Of a DNA stretch of 64,000 nucleotides, positions 35,497 through 46,103 are shown piece by piece. A model generated the notes under the pieces. That model was not told where the DNA came from. It ran no database searches and was given only the letters and a program-made list of their open reading frames with translations. The stretch is taken from the NCBI GenBank assembly GCA_019137255.1, contig WPDH01000187.1:62001-126000 (forward strand), given 5' to 3'. The DNA is from Corinectria fuckeliana (Eukaryota > Ascomycota > Sordariomycetes > Hypocreales > Nectriaceae). The position numbers and the translations under genes were made by a program. The number at the start of each line of letters is the position of its first letter. The stretch's first letter is position 1.

Positions 35497-35917
35497 ATGC
35501 TGGCATATAGGCCGGGGCAAGGGGCATTTCGCGGCGTTTACATTTCTGACAAAACTTGGAGAGAATGGGTGTATTCTCGGCGGCGTTACTGGCATTTGAG
35601 ACCTCGAGGGGGCTAGTCTCCCCGGGACTCCTCTGTAAGTCTAAGTTCGAGCACATACGGTGCAAAGGTGAAGAAGATGGCACTCTTGCGACATTGGAAT
35701 GATTATTACCAGGGCTTGGAGCGACAGGGCCCCTGTTTTTTTGTGCAATTTTCTCTATCTGCGTTACCTTGACCCCCTGGGTTCCGTATCCGAAACGGAA
35801 GTATTCTACGACCGTGCTATGCTTTATGATCCTGTTGCAGGATCCAGACCATTAACCAGCAAACCAACTTTCTTTGATTAGAAAACGCACCTTACCCATC
35901 CCATAAACGCCCATCCA
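35497..35917. terminator. Convergent 3' region
   Basis: 421 bp between the stop codons of the plus-strand carrier gene and the minus-strand RPB3 gene. It must hold both 3' ends. No gene. Confidence 0.4.
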
Positions 35918-37065
35918 TCACTGCCACGAAGACTGCCCGTACGGCGTCGAGCCGTAAGCCGTCATGCCTCCCCCCCCATATGCGGTCGTGTTGCCGCCAT
36001 AAGGCGTTGTATATCCGCCGTCTTGCCAAGGCGTCGTGCCGCCGTCCATGTTCATGTCGGGGCTCCGAGGTCCGTCGAATTCGGCCTCGTCGCCACCGTA
36101 CTTCCTCGGGTCTAGGCCCTTAAGCAAGCCGCCAATCTTCTGTTGCAGAACGCGGATGCCGCTCTGGACGATCTGATCCGGTTCCATGGTCCCGGAACTC
36201 TCCACCTCGAAGTAAAATCTGTTTGGGACTGCTTCGTAGTCGAAGGGCTCTCCTTCCTGAGCAGGTTCCTCCCATTGAGCATACTTGCTCTTCGGCCTAG
36301 CAAATCATCAGTCCTGCCCTGCTCACATCTAGACAAAGGACCACTGCGACAACTCACCATTCTACCTCCGGGTCTGTATCGTTCTCAAACCACATGTCAA
36401 GATGGTGTAATTTGTTGTGAGGGTCGTATTCGAATCCAACAGCGGACGTCGGCATCCACTTGGCGTGCTCTTTTGCAATGCCTTTCTTGGCGATGCATGT
36501 AATCTTCAACTCTTGGTCCTTCCGCAGCTTTGCAATCAAGCAGCCGTAACCTTCGGGGTCTCGGATGACGGGGCCGCCAACCGCGTTCGCATGTCGGCCA
36601 TCAACAACCAGGTCGCGCGCATAGACCTTCATAATCTCATCGGACGTGCACTTGGCATGTAGCGTGAGCGAAACGCTGCAGTGTTCGCAGTATTGCTCGC
36701 AGTCGCAGTCTCGGGAATAGTTCAGCTCGCTGACTTCTTTCGAGTCGAGGGGGATTAGACCCAGTCGGTGGGCAATGAACTCGTCGGCTAGCACAGAGCT
36801 GTTGACCTCGACTTCTACCAGGTCGATGGCGATGGTCGGTACCTCGGCTTGAATAACTCGGCGTAGTGCGTTGGCAAATGCCAGGTTCGTCTTAGAGAGT
36901 TCAAAATCAACCTTTGTAAGGTCGGCCTGGGATCGCATCACGTCAAATCAGCTCAGTCTCACTGTAAGGAGGCACCAGGGGAGCCTCCCATACCGCTGAA
37001 ATCTTGACTTGGGGCTGTTCAGGCTCCCCGTCCATGACCATTGGGTCGTAGTTCATTCCGTCCAT
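35918..37065 (-). CDS. RPB3: RNA polymerase II subunit RPB3
   Basis: Three exons: 37065-36994, 36926-36358 and 36296-35918, giving 339 residues; introns of 67 and 61 nt in phase 0 and phase 2. The start MDGMNYDPMVMDGEP matches the acidic heads of fungal RPB3. The alpha-like dimerisation core is clear (DFELSKTNLAFANALRRV, EVPTIAIDLVEVE). The zinc loop CDCEQYCEHC has four Cys at 98, 100, 104 and 107. The third exon resumes with PKSKYAQWEEP and EGEPFDYEAVPNRFYFEVES. It then ends in a Gly/Tyr/Thr-rich tail longer than in yeast. RPB3 pairs with RPB11 to nucleate polymerase II assembly. Joining the exons restores the family sequence in every frame, so the model is firm. Confidence 0.94.
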
Positions 37066-38440
37066 AATGATGCGTTCGCTCGCGCAAGGGCGAGCGGGAG
37101 GCTGGGGATAGCAAGGAAGTTCGTGGTCTCTGCGCAAGCGATTATCGAATGCTTTTGAAGTTGTGCGCAGGAAGAAACTGATGTCTTTCGGTTAAGGTTG
37201 GAGTTCGCGCACAAAGATGTGACACGAAGGTAGGATTTCGCGAAGAAGTGAGAGAGGCGCCGACAATAGACGGAGGCTTTGCGCACTCCGCCCATCACGT
37301 GATCCTATTCGCTGGGGATCGCTGAATGCCCGTGCTTGACCCAAAAGGGATCGCCCGCCTAGGTCTAGTCTATCTAGGTATAGGTCAATAGGAATCCTGT
37401 GCTGGAGGGCAGACAGCATTGCCTATTGAGGACAACCAAGGACCCATTCCAAAGAAGGTCCTAGAAATGGCCCAATGACTCCATCGCGCGTGGCGACTGC
37501 GTCTGGCAGTCGGCATTCGAATCAGTAGTTAAACAATGTTCTTTGGGATGACGATTAACTGCGTCAGAAAGAATGCGAAGGTGATAGCTTGGGATCTCGG
37601 ATGATCTCATGTCTGGCGGCTTTTATACAGAGAGCAAATTCGGAAAGGTCCCTCGTCTCTCACTCTTTGCGGCCAGGCTAGGTAGTAAGCTGGTAAGACT
37701 GAGATCTGACAAATGGTGAATAAGAAGAGGTCTTTAAAGTGCACCGATCCTATTGTACTTGAGACGTCCTTGACTTTGAACGCTTATGATTTAGGCAGTA
37801 GGCGAAATGGGCAAAGAGATGCGGGTGACATTTTGATCAGGCCGTTCACTTCATAGAACCAGATCCAGTGCTGAAAGGAGGGATGAATATACCGATCCGG
37901 GTGCTTGCGGAGAGTTTCGGTGCGGTCAGGCTGTGCAATGTGTCTACGATCGCCTGCCTACCTATGTACTCCGTATGTACAGTACACTAGCTTTCACTCT
38001 CCATTTCCCATCTTCTCTTCTGGATCATGATCTCGTTATTAAAAGAAATAAAAATTCAGATCAAGGCCTCAGGGCATTAGGGCATGCTATAAACTCACAA
38101 GCAGCTAAATGTATAACTGATTGTAGCTACGTGCTTTATTTTATTTTATGAGCTTGAATACTGACTGTTACGGAGATGTTTTCACAAACCAGGCTTGTCC
38201 CACTTTCAGAGTCACGGTAACAAAAATCCAGCACACCACCTTTAATAAGTTCTCCCCGCTTCTCCCCGCCTCTTCCCACCACTTTCTCTCCACCCTAAGA
38301 TCCTAAGATCGCCGCTCGCCCAGCCCAGCAGGACTAGTAGGCAAAGAGCTCGGTTCAAAGGACAGGGCTTGCCTCAAATCCTCCATCAAGGCGTTCTATA
38401 CTAGTAAACTATATTTTCGGCTTTCACGGCTTTATCGTCA
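37066..38440. other. Intergenic, AT-rich with dispersed repeat
   Basis: Promoter of RPB3, then AT-rich sequence with a further dispersed-repeat copy at about 37925-38085. No gene. Confidence 0.5.
37925..38085 (+). repeat. Dispersed repeat, copy C
   Basis: GGCTGTGCAATGTGTCTACG, then ACTAGCTTTCACTCTCCATT, TTCCCATCTTCTCTTCTGG and ATCATGATCTCG, ending in CTCAGGGCATTAGGGCATG. Segment order matches copies A, B and D. Confidence 0.6.
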
Positions 38441-38459
38441 CCACACCTGTCGGCGCTTC

Positions 38460-39100
38460 TCCTATGGCCATTCGCGGTGTTATTATAGACGAGGCAGGAC
38501 TACGCGGGAGCTCACGGCCCTTGGTGTCGTCAGCTCAAAAGCGGCCGTATCTTGCAATGCAACATTATCTTGGGAAGAGCAAGACATACCTTTTCCATCG
38601 ACAAGGCGAAGGAGTCGTCGGGGTCGCTATACAGCGAACTGAACAAGATCATTGCATGCCTGATCTCGACGAAGCTCACGAGGCCAGAAACCAAGATTCT
38701 CAGCCACTTCTTTTACCGAACAACCGGACGACAAAAGTTCCAAATCGACCTGACTTCGGAGATGGAGGTTTGTGCAGAAAGGCCCGCACTCAACGCTACC
38801 TCCAAGCCGACGCCTACAGTCCCCCTTTTTGCCATCGGATGCGATGCTCGTCAACAGCATCCCACGTGGGCACGTTCCCTACATTTCTGTTAGGGAGTTG
38901 ATCTTTCTCAAGATCCTTTCCTCTGATATCCGACTGGACCTGGACCTGGACCTGGACAAGGGCATGACGGACGCTGGACGCTGCTGTCCGATCATTATAT
39001 ACTCACACGCCTTTCTCTTAACAGGGACTCCTATGTTCAAGACATGGGAAAATTTGGCTGGGGTCACCAGATGATATATACAACCGGCTAAACCTTGAGA
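38460..39100 (+). pseudogene. Decayed coding fragments, family unknown
   Basis: Plus-strand frames shift twice within 600 bp, yet successive pieces read like real protein (for example FSIDKAKESSGSLYSELNKI, then VPYISVRELIFLKILSSDI). Stops and frame breaks separate them, and no single intron set I could find repairs the frame. A short Asp-Leu run (ctggac)n follows. This looks like a relic of a once-coding gene. I do not recognise the family with confidence. Confidence 0.4.
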
Positions 39101-39292
39101 CCGTCGATGACCCTTAGGGTGATGGTGTCTTCGTCGATTACGTTGCTGTATCCCATCTTGACTGTGCAGCCAAGTCCTTACGCGGTACTCCAACACTTAC
39201 TCGAGCGCACGTCTGCCAATTCTTCCTTTCATCAATTACGAGTGGCTCCCTGAATTTACTCAGCGAGCCAAACATATATATCAGTCTATTCC

Positions 39293-39620
39293 GCATCCAT
39301 GCTTGGCATGCAACTCGCAAGCTCGGTGTACGCCTCAACGCCTGTCTCAACTACGAGACGCCCGACGAGTGCAAGTTGGATGGGCAAGCGCTTAGCCCCG
39401 TCGGACAGCACACCATCGCTGACCTGTGGAAAGACTCCACGGGATCCCTACGACACGAACTCATCAGTACTCTCAAAAACGTCGACTGGAATGCCATAGA
39501 CGTACTACGTGTTGGCTACGATGAGAGCTTGGAATCCGGCAAAGTTCCTGTATAGCCCGTTGTCACACTGTTCATCTCAGTATAGCCAGCAGATGGTGCA
39601 TCGAACACCAAGTGCCGGTA
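39293..39620 (+). pseudogene. Fragment of a broken gene of unknown family
   Basis: The plus strand from about 39298 reads ...GMQLARKLGVRLNACLNYE, TPDECKLDGQALSPVGQHTI, ADLWKDST... and VDWNAIDVLRVGYDESLESG. It then meets stops near 39555 and falls apart. The composition and periodic look are those of a genuine protein. From memory it resembles an expanded family of uncharacterised ascomycete proteins, but I cannot name it. Upstream exons are missing or merged with the decayed segment before it. Confidence 0.45.
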
Positions 39621-40027
39621 AGTCGTATGGTGAACCAGGTCACAACGCTGCATGTATATATATAACCTGCCCAAACTGTGAAGGAGAATTGGGCATAACA
39701 TTCAACAAAAGGGGGGCGGAGGAGGCTGGGGTGTCAGTTCGACTGCTCCCCGTTAGCATCAACACAATGGTTACTTCGCCGCATCTTGTGCGGGGCGCGG
39801 GTGGCCCCAGAGCCGTCACAGAGCCCTTCGCTGTGACCCAGAAACTCAACGAGGGAATGATCAAGATGGTCTTCTGGTATTTGGAGAGTCACGAATGCCA
39901 AACAAACCGGACAAGTAACAGATTAACTACGGAAAGCCATAGGGACCGGTGTCTAGACAGCCCTGGAGACTGCTGCGAGGGAGGGACGACTGGGCGACAT
40001 TCACTACTGTCCGAAACGGATCTCATG

Positions 40028-40312
40028 ACAGCCCCTGCAGTGGAATCAATGGAGGAGACGATTTTGACAAATGAAGACGGGGGGGCCAGGGGCGTGGAAG
40101 TCCCCGAGGATCAATACGACGACGCTGCCCGACTCAAGATATGGAACATGTTCAGACGCACTCACAACCGAGCTGTTGATTAGGCACTGCTAGAGAAGTA
40201 TTTGGAAAACCCGACAGGCACCCACATTCAGGTCTTGAGCAGCTATTTTATGTCAATGAGGCACCACCTGATGAGGCCTCTGAGCCGGGTGTCCAAGATG
40301 GCAAAGGGGGAC
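40028..40312 (+). repeat. Coding-like tandem repeat, copy 1 (with stop)
   Basis: 285-bp unit (95 codons) reading APAVESMEETILTNED, VPEDQYDDAARLKIWNMFRR and LLEKYLENPTGTHIQVLSSY. An in-frame TAG stands where copy 2 has TGG (Trp), a single G-to-A change. The unit is therefore broken unless a short intron removes the stop. Confidence 0.7.
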
Positions 40313-40600
40313 ACAGCACCCGCATTAGAATCGGTGGAAGAGATGGTCTTGACTGGAGACGAATGGGGGGCCAGAGACATGGAAATCCCTGAGGACCAAT
40401 ATGACGATGCCGCTCGACTTGAGATGTGGGGCATGTTTAGACGTACCCCCGCACGAGCTGTTGATTGGAAGCCTTTGGAGAAGTATTTAGAGACCCCAAT
40501 GGGCACCCACATGCAAGTCCTGAACAGCTACTACGTGATGATAAAACACCACTTTTAATAAGGCCCCTAGGTAGGGTATTTAGGCAGGCGAATAGTGACC
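40313..40600 (+). repeat. Coding-like tandem repeat, copy 2 (decayed 3' end)
   Basis: Second copy of the 285-bp unit, reading APALESVEEMVLTGDEWGAR, IPEDQYDDAARLEMWGMFRR and LEKYLETPMGTHMQVLNSYY. It ends in TAATAA where copy 1 reads on (HLMRPLSR). Nucleotide similarity to copy 1 continues past the stops to about 40600. The repeat function is unknown. Confidence 0.7.
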
Positions 40601-41015
40601 TTAAGACTGGGAGTCTGTTACGGAATGCGCCGTACACAGGGTTGAGGCCAGATGGCCACAGCTCACAGGTATCCTCCGCAAAGCCTCGCGCCAAATGAAA
40701 TTCAGACGGAACCACGAATTCCCAGGAACTTATTAGAGAATACCGATTCATTCAATGATGCACCTAGATATGAGGTAGGTAATGACTTACACAACCGCAG
40801 CGCGGAGCATTGGATATGTACGAGTCTCGGAACATTACTAATCCGGCGGCTTATCGCCTTGCAGGTCCCCGACGCTCTCGATGCGATAAGAGAAGGAAAA
40901 AAAACCTCCCCGCCATTTGTCGAGCCGCGAGAGAACAACGACCTTGAACAGGACGCCCGATGCCTCGAAGCTCTGCTCTTTTCCCACGCCCGACCGCCAA
41001 CGCACAGCGACAGTC
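40601..41015. other. Intergenic, upstream of SOF1
   Basis: Promoter and leader of SOF1. The open frame of SOF1 extends upstream of its ATG but has no family similarity there. Confidence 0.5.
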
Positions 41016-42353
41016 ATGAAGATCAAGGCCCTCAGCCGCTCGGTGTCGGCGCACCAGGCCCCCGGGTCGGACGTGGCCAAGCAGCCCCGCAACCTCGACT
41101 CGGCGCTGCACCCCTTCGAGCGCGCCCGCGAGTACAAGCGAGCCCTCAACGCCGTCAAGCTCGAGCGCATGCACGCGCAGCCCTTCATCGGCCAGCTGGG
41201 CCGCGGCCACGTCGATGGCGTCTACTCCATCGCCAAGGACCCCAACTCGCTCGAGCACTTCGCCAGCGGCAGCGGCGACGGCGTCGTCAAGGTCTGGGAC
41301 CTGGCCGACCGCGACGAGATCTGGCACACGACCGCCCACGAGAACATCGTCAAGGGCCTCGAGTGGACCCGCGACAAGAAGCTCCTGACCTGCGGCGCCG
41401 ACCGCTCCATTAAGCTCTTCGACCCCTACAACTCCCCCAGCGAGGCCGCCCCCATCTCGTCGTGGCTAGGCACCGGCGCCTTCACCAGCCTGTCGCACCA
41501 CCGCTCCCGCAACGCCTTCGCCGCCGCCTCGAGCGTGATATCCATCTACGACCTGGAGCGGCAAACGGCCGCCCCCGAGGTGCTGAAGTGGCCGACGTCG
41601 GTCGACACCATCACCGATGTCTCCTTCAACTACGTCGAGACGTCGGTGCTGGCGTCGTGCTCCAACGACCGCTCCATCGTCATCTACGACCTCCGCACCT
41701 CGACCCCCGTGACCAAGACGGTGCTCAAGTTCTCCAGCAACCGCATCGCCTGGTCGCCCATGGAGGCCTTCAACTTCGCCGCCGCGTCCGAGGACCACAA
41801 CATCTACCTCTTCGACATGCGCAAGCTGGACCGCGCCCTCAACGTCCTCAAGGACCACGTCGCCGCCGTCATGGACGTCGAGTTCTCCCCGACCGGCGAG
41901 GAGCTCGTCTCCGCCTCGTGGGACCGCACCGTGCGGCTCTGGAACCGCGACCAAGGCCACTCGCGCGACATCTACCACACCAAGCGCATGCAGCGTGTCA
42001 TGGCCGCCCGCTGGACTCCCGACGCCCGCTACGTCCTCTCGGGCTCCGACGACGGCAACGTCCGCCTGTGGCGCGCCAACGCCTCCCAGCGAGAAGGCAT
42101 CAAGTCCGCTCGGCAGCGCCAGGCCCTCGAGTACAACGAAGCCCTCACCGAGCGCTTCGGCCACATGCCCGAGATCCGCCGGATCAAGCGCCACCGCCAC
42201 GTCCCCCAGGTGCTCAAGAAGGCCGGCGAGATCAAGAGCGAGGAGCTCAAAAGCATCAAGCGCCGCGAGGAGAACGAGCGCCGTCACTCCAAGAAGCAGT
42301 TCGAGCGGAGGAGGGGCGAGAGAGAGAAGATGGTTATCGGGAGGGAGAAGTGA
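41016..42353 (+). CDS. SOF1: Sof1/DCAF13 WD40 ribosome biogenesis factor
   Basis: Single exon, 445 residues from the ATG at 41016 (MKIKALSRS), which is the conserved family start; upstream in-frame codons do not fit. About seven WD40 blades follow from residue 65 (GHVDGVYSIAKDPNSLEHFA, SGSGDGVVKVWD, then ENIVKGLEWT, TSVDTITDVSFN, SASWDRTVRLWN and SGSDDGNVRLWR). The C-terminal Sof1 domain is clear: RQALEYNEALTERFGHMPEI, RRIKRHRHVPQVLKKA, then a Lys/Arg-rich tail. Sof1 is a component of the U3 small-subunit processome and is needed for 18S rRNA maturation in the nucleolus. Codons are strongly G/C-ending, unlike the decayed DNA just upstream. It is convergent with the phosphofructokinase-2 gene. 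Confidence 0.96.
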   Translation: MKIKALSRSVSAHQAPGSDVAKQPRNLDSALHPFERAREYKRALNAVKLERMHAQPFIGQLGRGHVDGVYSIAKDPNSLEHFASGSGDGVVKVWDLADRDEIWHTTAHENIVKGLEWTRDKKLLTCGADRSIKLFDPYNSPSEAAPISSWLGTGAFTSLSHHRSRNAFAAASSVISIYDLERQTAAPEVLKWPTSVDTITDVSFNYVETSVLASCSNDRSIVIYDLRTSTPVTKTVLKFSSNRIAWSPMEAFNFAAASEDHNIYLFDMRKLDRALNVLKDHVAAVMDVEFSPTGEELVSASWDRTVRLWNRDQGHSRDIYHTKRMQRVMAARWTPDARYVLSGSDDGNVRLWRANASQREGIKSARQRQALEYNEALTERFGHMPEIRRIKRHRHVPQVLKKAGEIKSEELKSIKRREENERRHSKKQFERRRGEREKMVIGREK

Positions 42354-43593
42354 AGGGGTACAGGGATATGACCTTCAATTGTCGGATCCGAACCATAAAA
42401 GAGTCGGGTATGTTAGGCGTGTATCAACGGGTATGGCATGGCATGGCGTTCAGGTAATTTCAGGGGTTAGTTAAAATGTTAGTGCATATAGAGGTGTATA
42501 TACCATGAGTTTCTTGACAAACCAGGCCTCCATCATGTTGCTCCTACAGGCGGCTAGATTGTTTCCCTTTCATGTTTGGACTGCGTTTGCCAAGCATGTA
42601 AAGGGCTATTCGGGCTCTTAACATCTATACTTGGGCTGTATATCCCATGTCTCCATTGACTTAGACTTTCCATTCATCATCATCTCACCTTAATGATAGC
42701 CCTGCTAGCAATAAAGGCGGAGCAGTCGGGGCATTAGGTCATTGGAGTATTAGGGCATCGGGTCATCGGGGAGCCAGGATATCAGGCAATTAGGGTATCA
42801 GGGTACTAGAGTGCCAGGGTATCAAAGTGCTAGGGCAACAGAGCACCAGGGCACCAGGGCCTCAGGGCCTCAGGGATATGTTATGTGAAAGCAAACGGCA
42901 TAGTAGAGAAGGGTGGGCTGACAGCCTGAATAGCATGACTTAACTAAACTTTTGTAGAGATGTGTTTCCATGTTGAAACCTAGAACCTAACGCCGAAGAT
43001 CCCGATACACTACAAGCGATTCTATGAGCGGTTTACCGGTCTGTTTACACGTTGCATGACACTGCATTGCTGCTCCGTGTACCATATATCCCATCAAAGA
43101 CGTGTTCCCTTTTTGCCCAGCGGCAAGCAAGACAAGGACGGGAGAAGACAACGCCAGAATACTCGTTCGTAAACAAATGAGTGTACTCTCAGACCAGACC
43201 GCAGCTCGAGCTGACTCAATCTTAAATAACCCTTTCCGTTCCAAGGAAAAACAACCGAAACGCCTAAAAAGCCAAAGCCGATCCGCAAAATTCATGTCAC
43301 GCGATCGGAGGTATCTGTTTATCAATCGAACGGAAAACGCCCATGCCGCCGTCTGTTTTTGTGTATGTCGCCCTCCCGTTCCATTGATTTGGGACAGTCC
43401 CCTGTTGCGTGTCATCGTAAAAGACCCGTGTCTTGCCCGAACTCCGACAAAGGAAAAGAGGCAACGTCGCAAAGATCCGTGGTCCGAATTAGCAACATGA
43501 ATTATGTTGCTGTCCACGTTGTTTGTTGTTTGCTGTTTGCTGTTGTACACGCCGGATAGTATCCAGGAGAGAATTGCCACTGGCGGCAGTGAC
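42354..43593. other. Convergent intergenic with minisatellite
   Basis: Between the stops of SOF1 and the 6-phosphofructo-2-kinase gene. It carries the longest copy of the dispersed minisatellite repeat and both 3' untranslated regions. No gene. Confidence 0.5.
42625..42880 (+). repeat. Dispersed repeat copy D with 9-bp minisatellite
   Basis: Head GGGCTGTATATCCCATGTCTC at about 42633. From about 42736 come roughly 14 degenerate 9-mers such as GGGTATCAG, GGGCACCAG, GGGCCTCAG and GGGCAACAG. The family consensus is close to GGGYAYCAG. It lies in non-coding DNA. Confidence 0.75.
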
Positions 43594-46103
43594 CTATGTG
43601 CTGCCACGGGCCGCTCTCTGTGGGTTATAGTTGGGCATTTCGTTGAACCATCCCTGCGCCTCATCGTACTTGTAGGCGTGGAAGGCAACGCCGTACGGCT
43701 TGGGCTCAATAGCATAGAGCATGCCCAAGGGGACATCCATGTCGGTGATGTCTGCAAGTGAGAGATCCATGAAGTAGGCCATCAAAACTCGACAGACAGA
43801 ACGATGTCCGATGATCATGACGTGGTCCTCGATGCGCTCTACTTCCCGAACCATGTCGCGCAGGCGACTGACAACTTGCAGGTAACCCTCGCCACCCACA
43901 CCCGGATATATGTAGTTGAGCTTATCCTTCGCTCGCCTAGAGTATTCATCAGGGTGCGTCTTGGCGATCTCGGCATATGTCATGCCCTCGAACTGGCCTG
44001 TGTTCAGCTCGTTGAGCATCTCCCAGTTCTTGACGTCGTAATCGTCATCGGCCTCGAAATATTCGGCCGTATCGACACTGCGTCGGAGCATGGAAGTCCA
44101 GACGCAGAAGTTCTTGGTGTCCAAATCAGGGTTCATCTCGGGATAGGGAGGGGTGTTGTCGCCCGGCAGAGGGGGAAATGAGGCCTGGGCCATCTTGTTG
44201 TTCTGTTCCATCTGCCAATACTTGCGCTTGTAGGTTATGAACCTGTGAAGGGCTTGGCCATAATAGTGGCCGCTCTCGGTCAGGGGCGAGTCGCCGCCTA
44301 GTTTCCCTAGCTCGTTATCGACACTCTGCCCGTGCCGGGTGATCCAGATCTGTCGGGGTGCAAGGTTAAAACTGGCAAGGTAATGGCTGATGCCATTGCT
44401 CAGAAAGCCCTTGAGTCGGTACTGCACGAGTTTTCTGCCTACATCAATCATCTAGAAACTGGTTAGCGAGATAGGAATCAGGTCAAAAATGTGCAAACGA
44501 ACCTGGATGTACTGCATATCATGCCGCTCTTCATAGTCTCCGAGAGTCACATAGGTGCTTTCGTAGGCAGCAACTCGCCTCTTGAAGTCCTCCAGAGACT
44601 GTTTGGGATCCTTGTCCCGGTAGTCGGGGCCTGATAGCTTGAGCCGCATGTTGGCCTCGAGAAGGTTGGGGTCGCGACATATACTCTCAATGAAGAGTAT
44701 TCCGAGCTTGGGCTCTCGCTGTCGGATGCGATTGACGATGGTTTGGCGTCGCTCAATGGTGCTGTTAGTGGCGTCTAGAATACCAACGGCACCGCCGGTG
44801 ATCAAAAGGTAGTCCAACAGCTCGTCCAACGTTTCCAGGGCGACTTGTTCTCGCATCGCCGCAGCTGTTGTGTTTTTGGGATCGAAGAACTCAGCCGACT
44901 GATCAATTTCGCCCTGCTCCTTGGCCTCGGCATCGTTCAAGTCAAGGGCCTCGATATCATGGTGCTCTGGAGGGGACGAATTCTCGGGCGCAGGAAGGCC
45001 GTTCAAAAGAATAGCTGCAGCGTGCACAGGGGGGTCAAGATGGCAGGGCTCCGGCAGCAATTTAGGGTGCACAGGGACCTTGCGACCGGCAGCAACACGC
45101 CTTCGATTCCCAACGTTGAAGATGCGCGAGTCATGTTGTTGCCAGGACAGGTACCGTTGGAGCTTCTTGGTGATGTATGACTTTCCTCGCGCAGGCAAGC
45201 CGACCATGACGATGACCAGCTTGGCGGCGACATCGCGTTTGGGGATTCTTCCGTCGGGGGAGACCCTCGACCGGGTCATTCCCGGAATGTTGAGCGTCGT
45301 CGCATGGGGTCGCACTCGAGGAGTCTGGCTGCCCGAGTTCTGTCGCAGTGGGGGACTATTTTATTTCGAGTCAGCGCGTGACGTTTTGGGGAGAGTGGTC
45401 GGCGGGCCCATGACGACCGAGACCGGCGGCTGTGTGGCTCTCCGCCAGTAGTGCGGTAGAGAGGGCAGAGGGTAGCACTTACATGCGTGGCGAGTTGGGA
45501 GCAGTTGAGGTGAGACTGCGCGCATAGGGCGGAGTATCTGTCAGGTCGCTCATGCCTCGTAGAGCTGCGTACATGGAAGGCATTGATGTTGGCGGGGGAG
45601 GGAGGTGGTCATCGTCGGCGGGGGGCGGCAAAAGGGCGAAATTGCTGTTGTCTGAGTCGGCCGTGGACGACGATGACGGCACCGGAGAGGAGGACGCGAA
45701 AGAGGGCGAGAGACCGACAAGGTTATGCATGACAAACTTGGCCAGGGCCGACTGTTTCGATTGTACGCGACCAGCGTCTGTAAGGAAGAGGGGAGAAACG
45801 AGTGAGCTTTTTGTCCTTTGTCTTGATTGTTGAACGAGATCAAATAGGTAGGTAGGAGGCAGGACGTAGAGTTAGGATGATGGACGAGGAAGGCGACCAG
45901 GCAAGCAGCAGGGTTCAGAGGCGCAGCCAGAGTTGGCAAAGAGGCGGATGCAAGTGGAGGGGAAGAGTCTATAGACAGTATGAGGAGGATGGGAGAGGCA
46001 AAAAGCTGAAAAGTGAGAAAAGTGATTCTGTAGAGCGATGACGACGAGGGGAGAAATAGGAATGAGACACACCTGCTGGGGTCACCGGAATTGCTGAAGG
46101 CAT
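43594..46103 (-). CDS. 6-phosphofructo-2-kinase/fructose-2,6-bisphosphatase
   Basis: Four exons: 46103-46073, 45777-45483, 45355-44503 and 44451-43594, giving 678 residues; introns of 295, 127 and 51 nt. The short first exon (MPSAIPVTPA) is supported by a GTGTGT donor and by the continuity it gives to DAGRVQSKQSALAKFVMHNL. A long Ser/Pro-rich head precedes the kinase domain. Walker A is GLPARGKS at 161-168, FNVGNRRR follows, and ILDATNSTIERR is the second nucleotide-site motif. The phosphatase half begins near 425 with TRHGQSVDNE (catalytic His433), has TYAEI with the conserved Glu, and IIGHRS with the second His (609). Both catalytic His are present, so both activities are plausible. The enzyme makes and breaks fructose-2,6-bisphosphate, the regulator of glycolysis versus gluconeogenesis. 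Confidence 0.93.

Noticed and set aside
41462..42457. 331-codon plus-strand frame and a 273-codon minus-strand frame over the SOF1 gene
   Set aside because: Both are frame shadows of the GC-rich SOF1 coding sequence: Arg/Pro-rich or Gly/Val/Asp-rich, with no domain.
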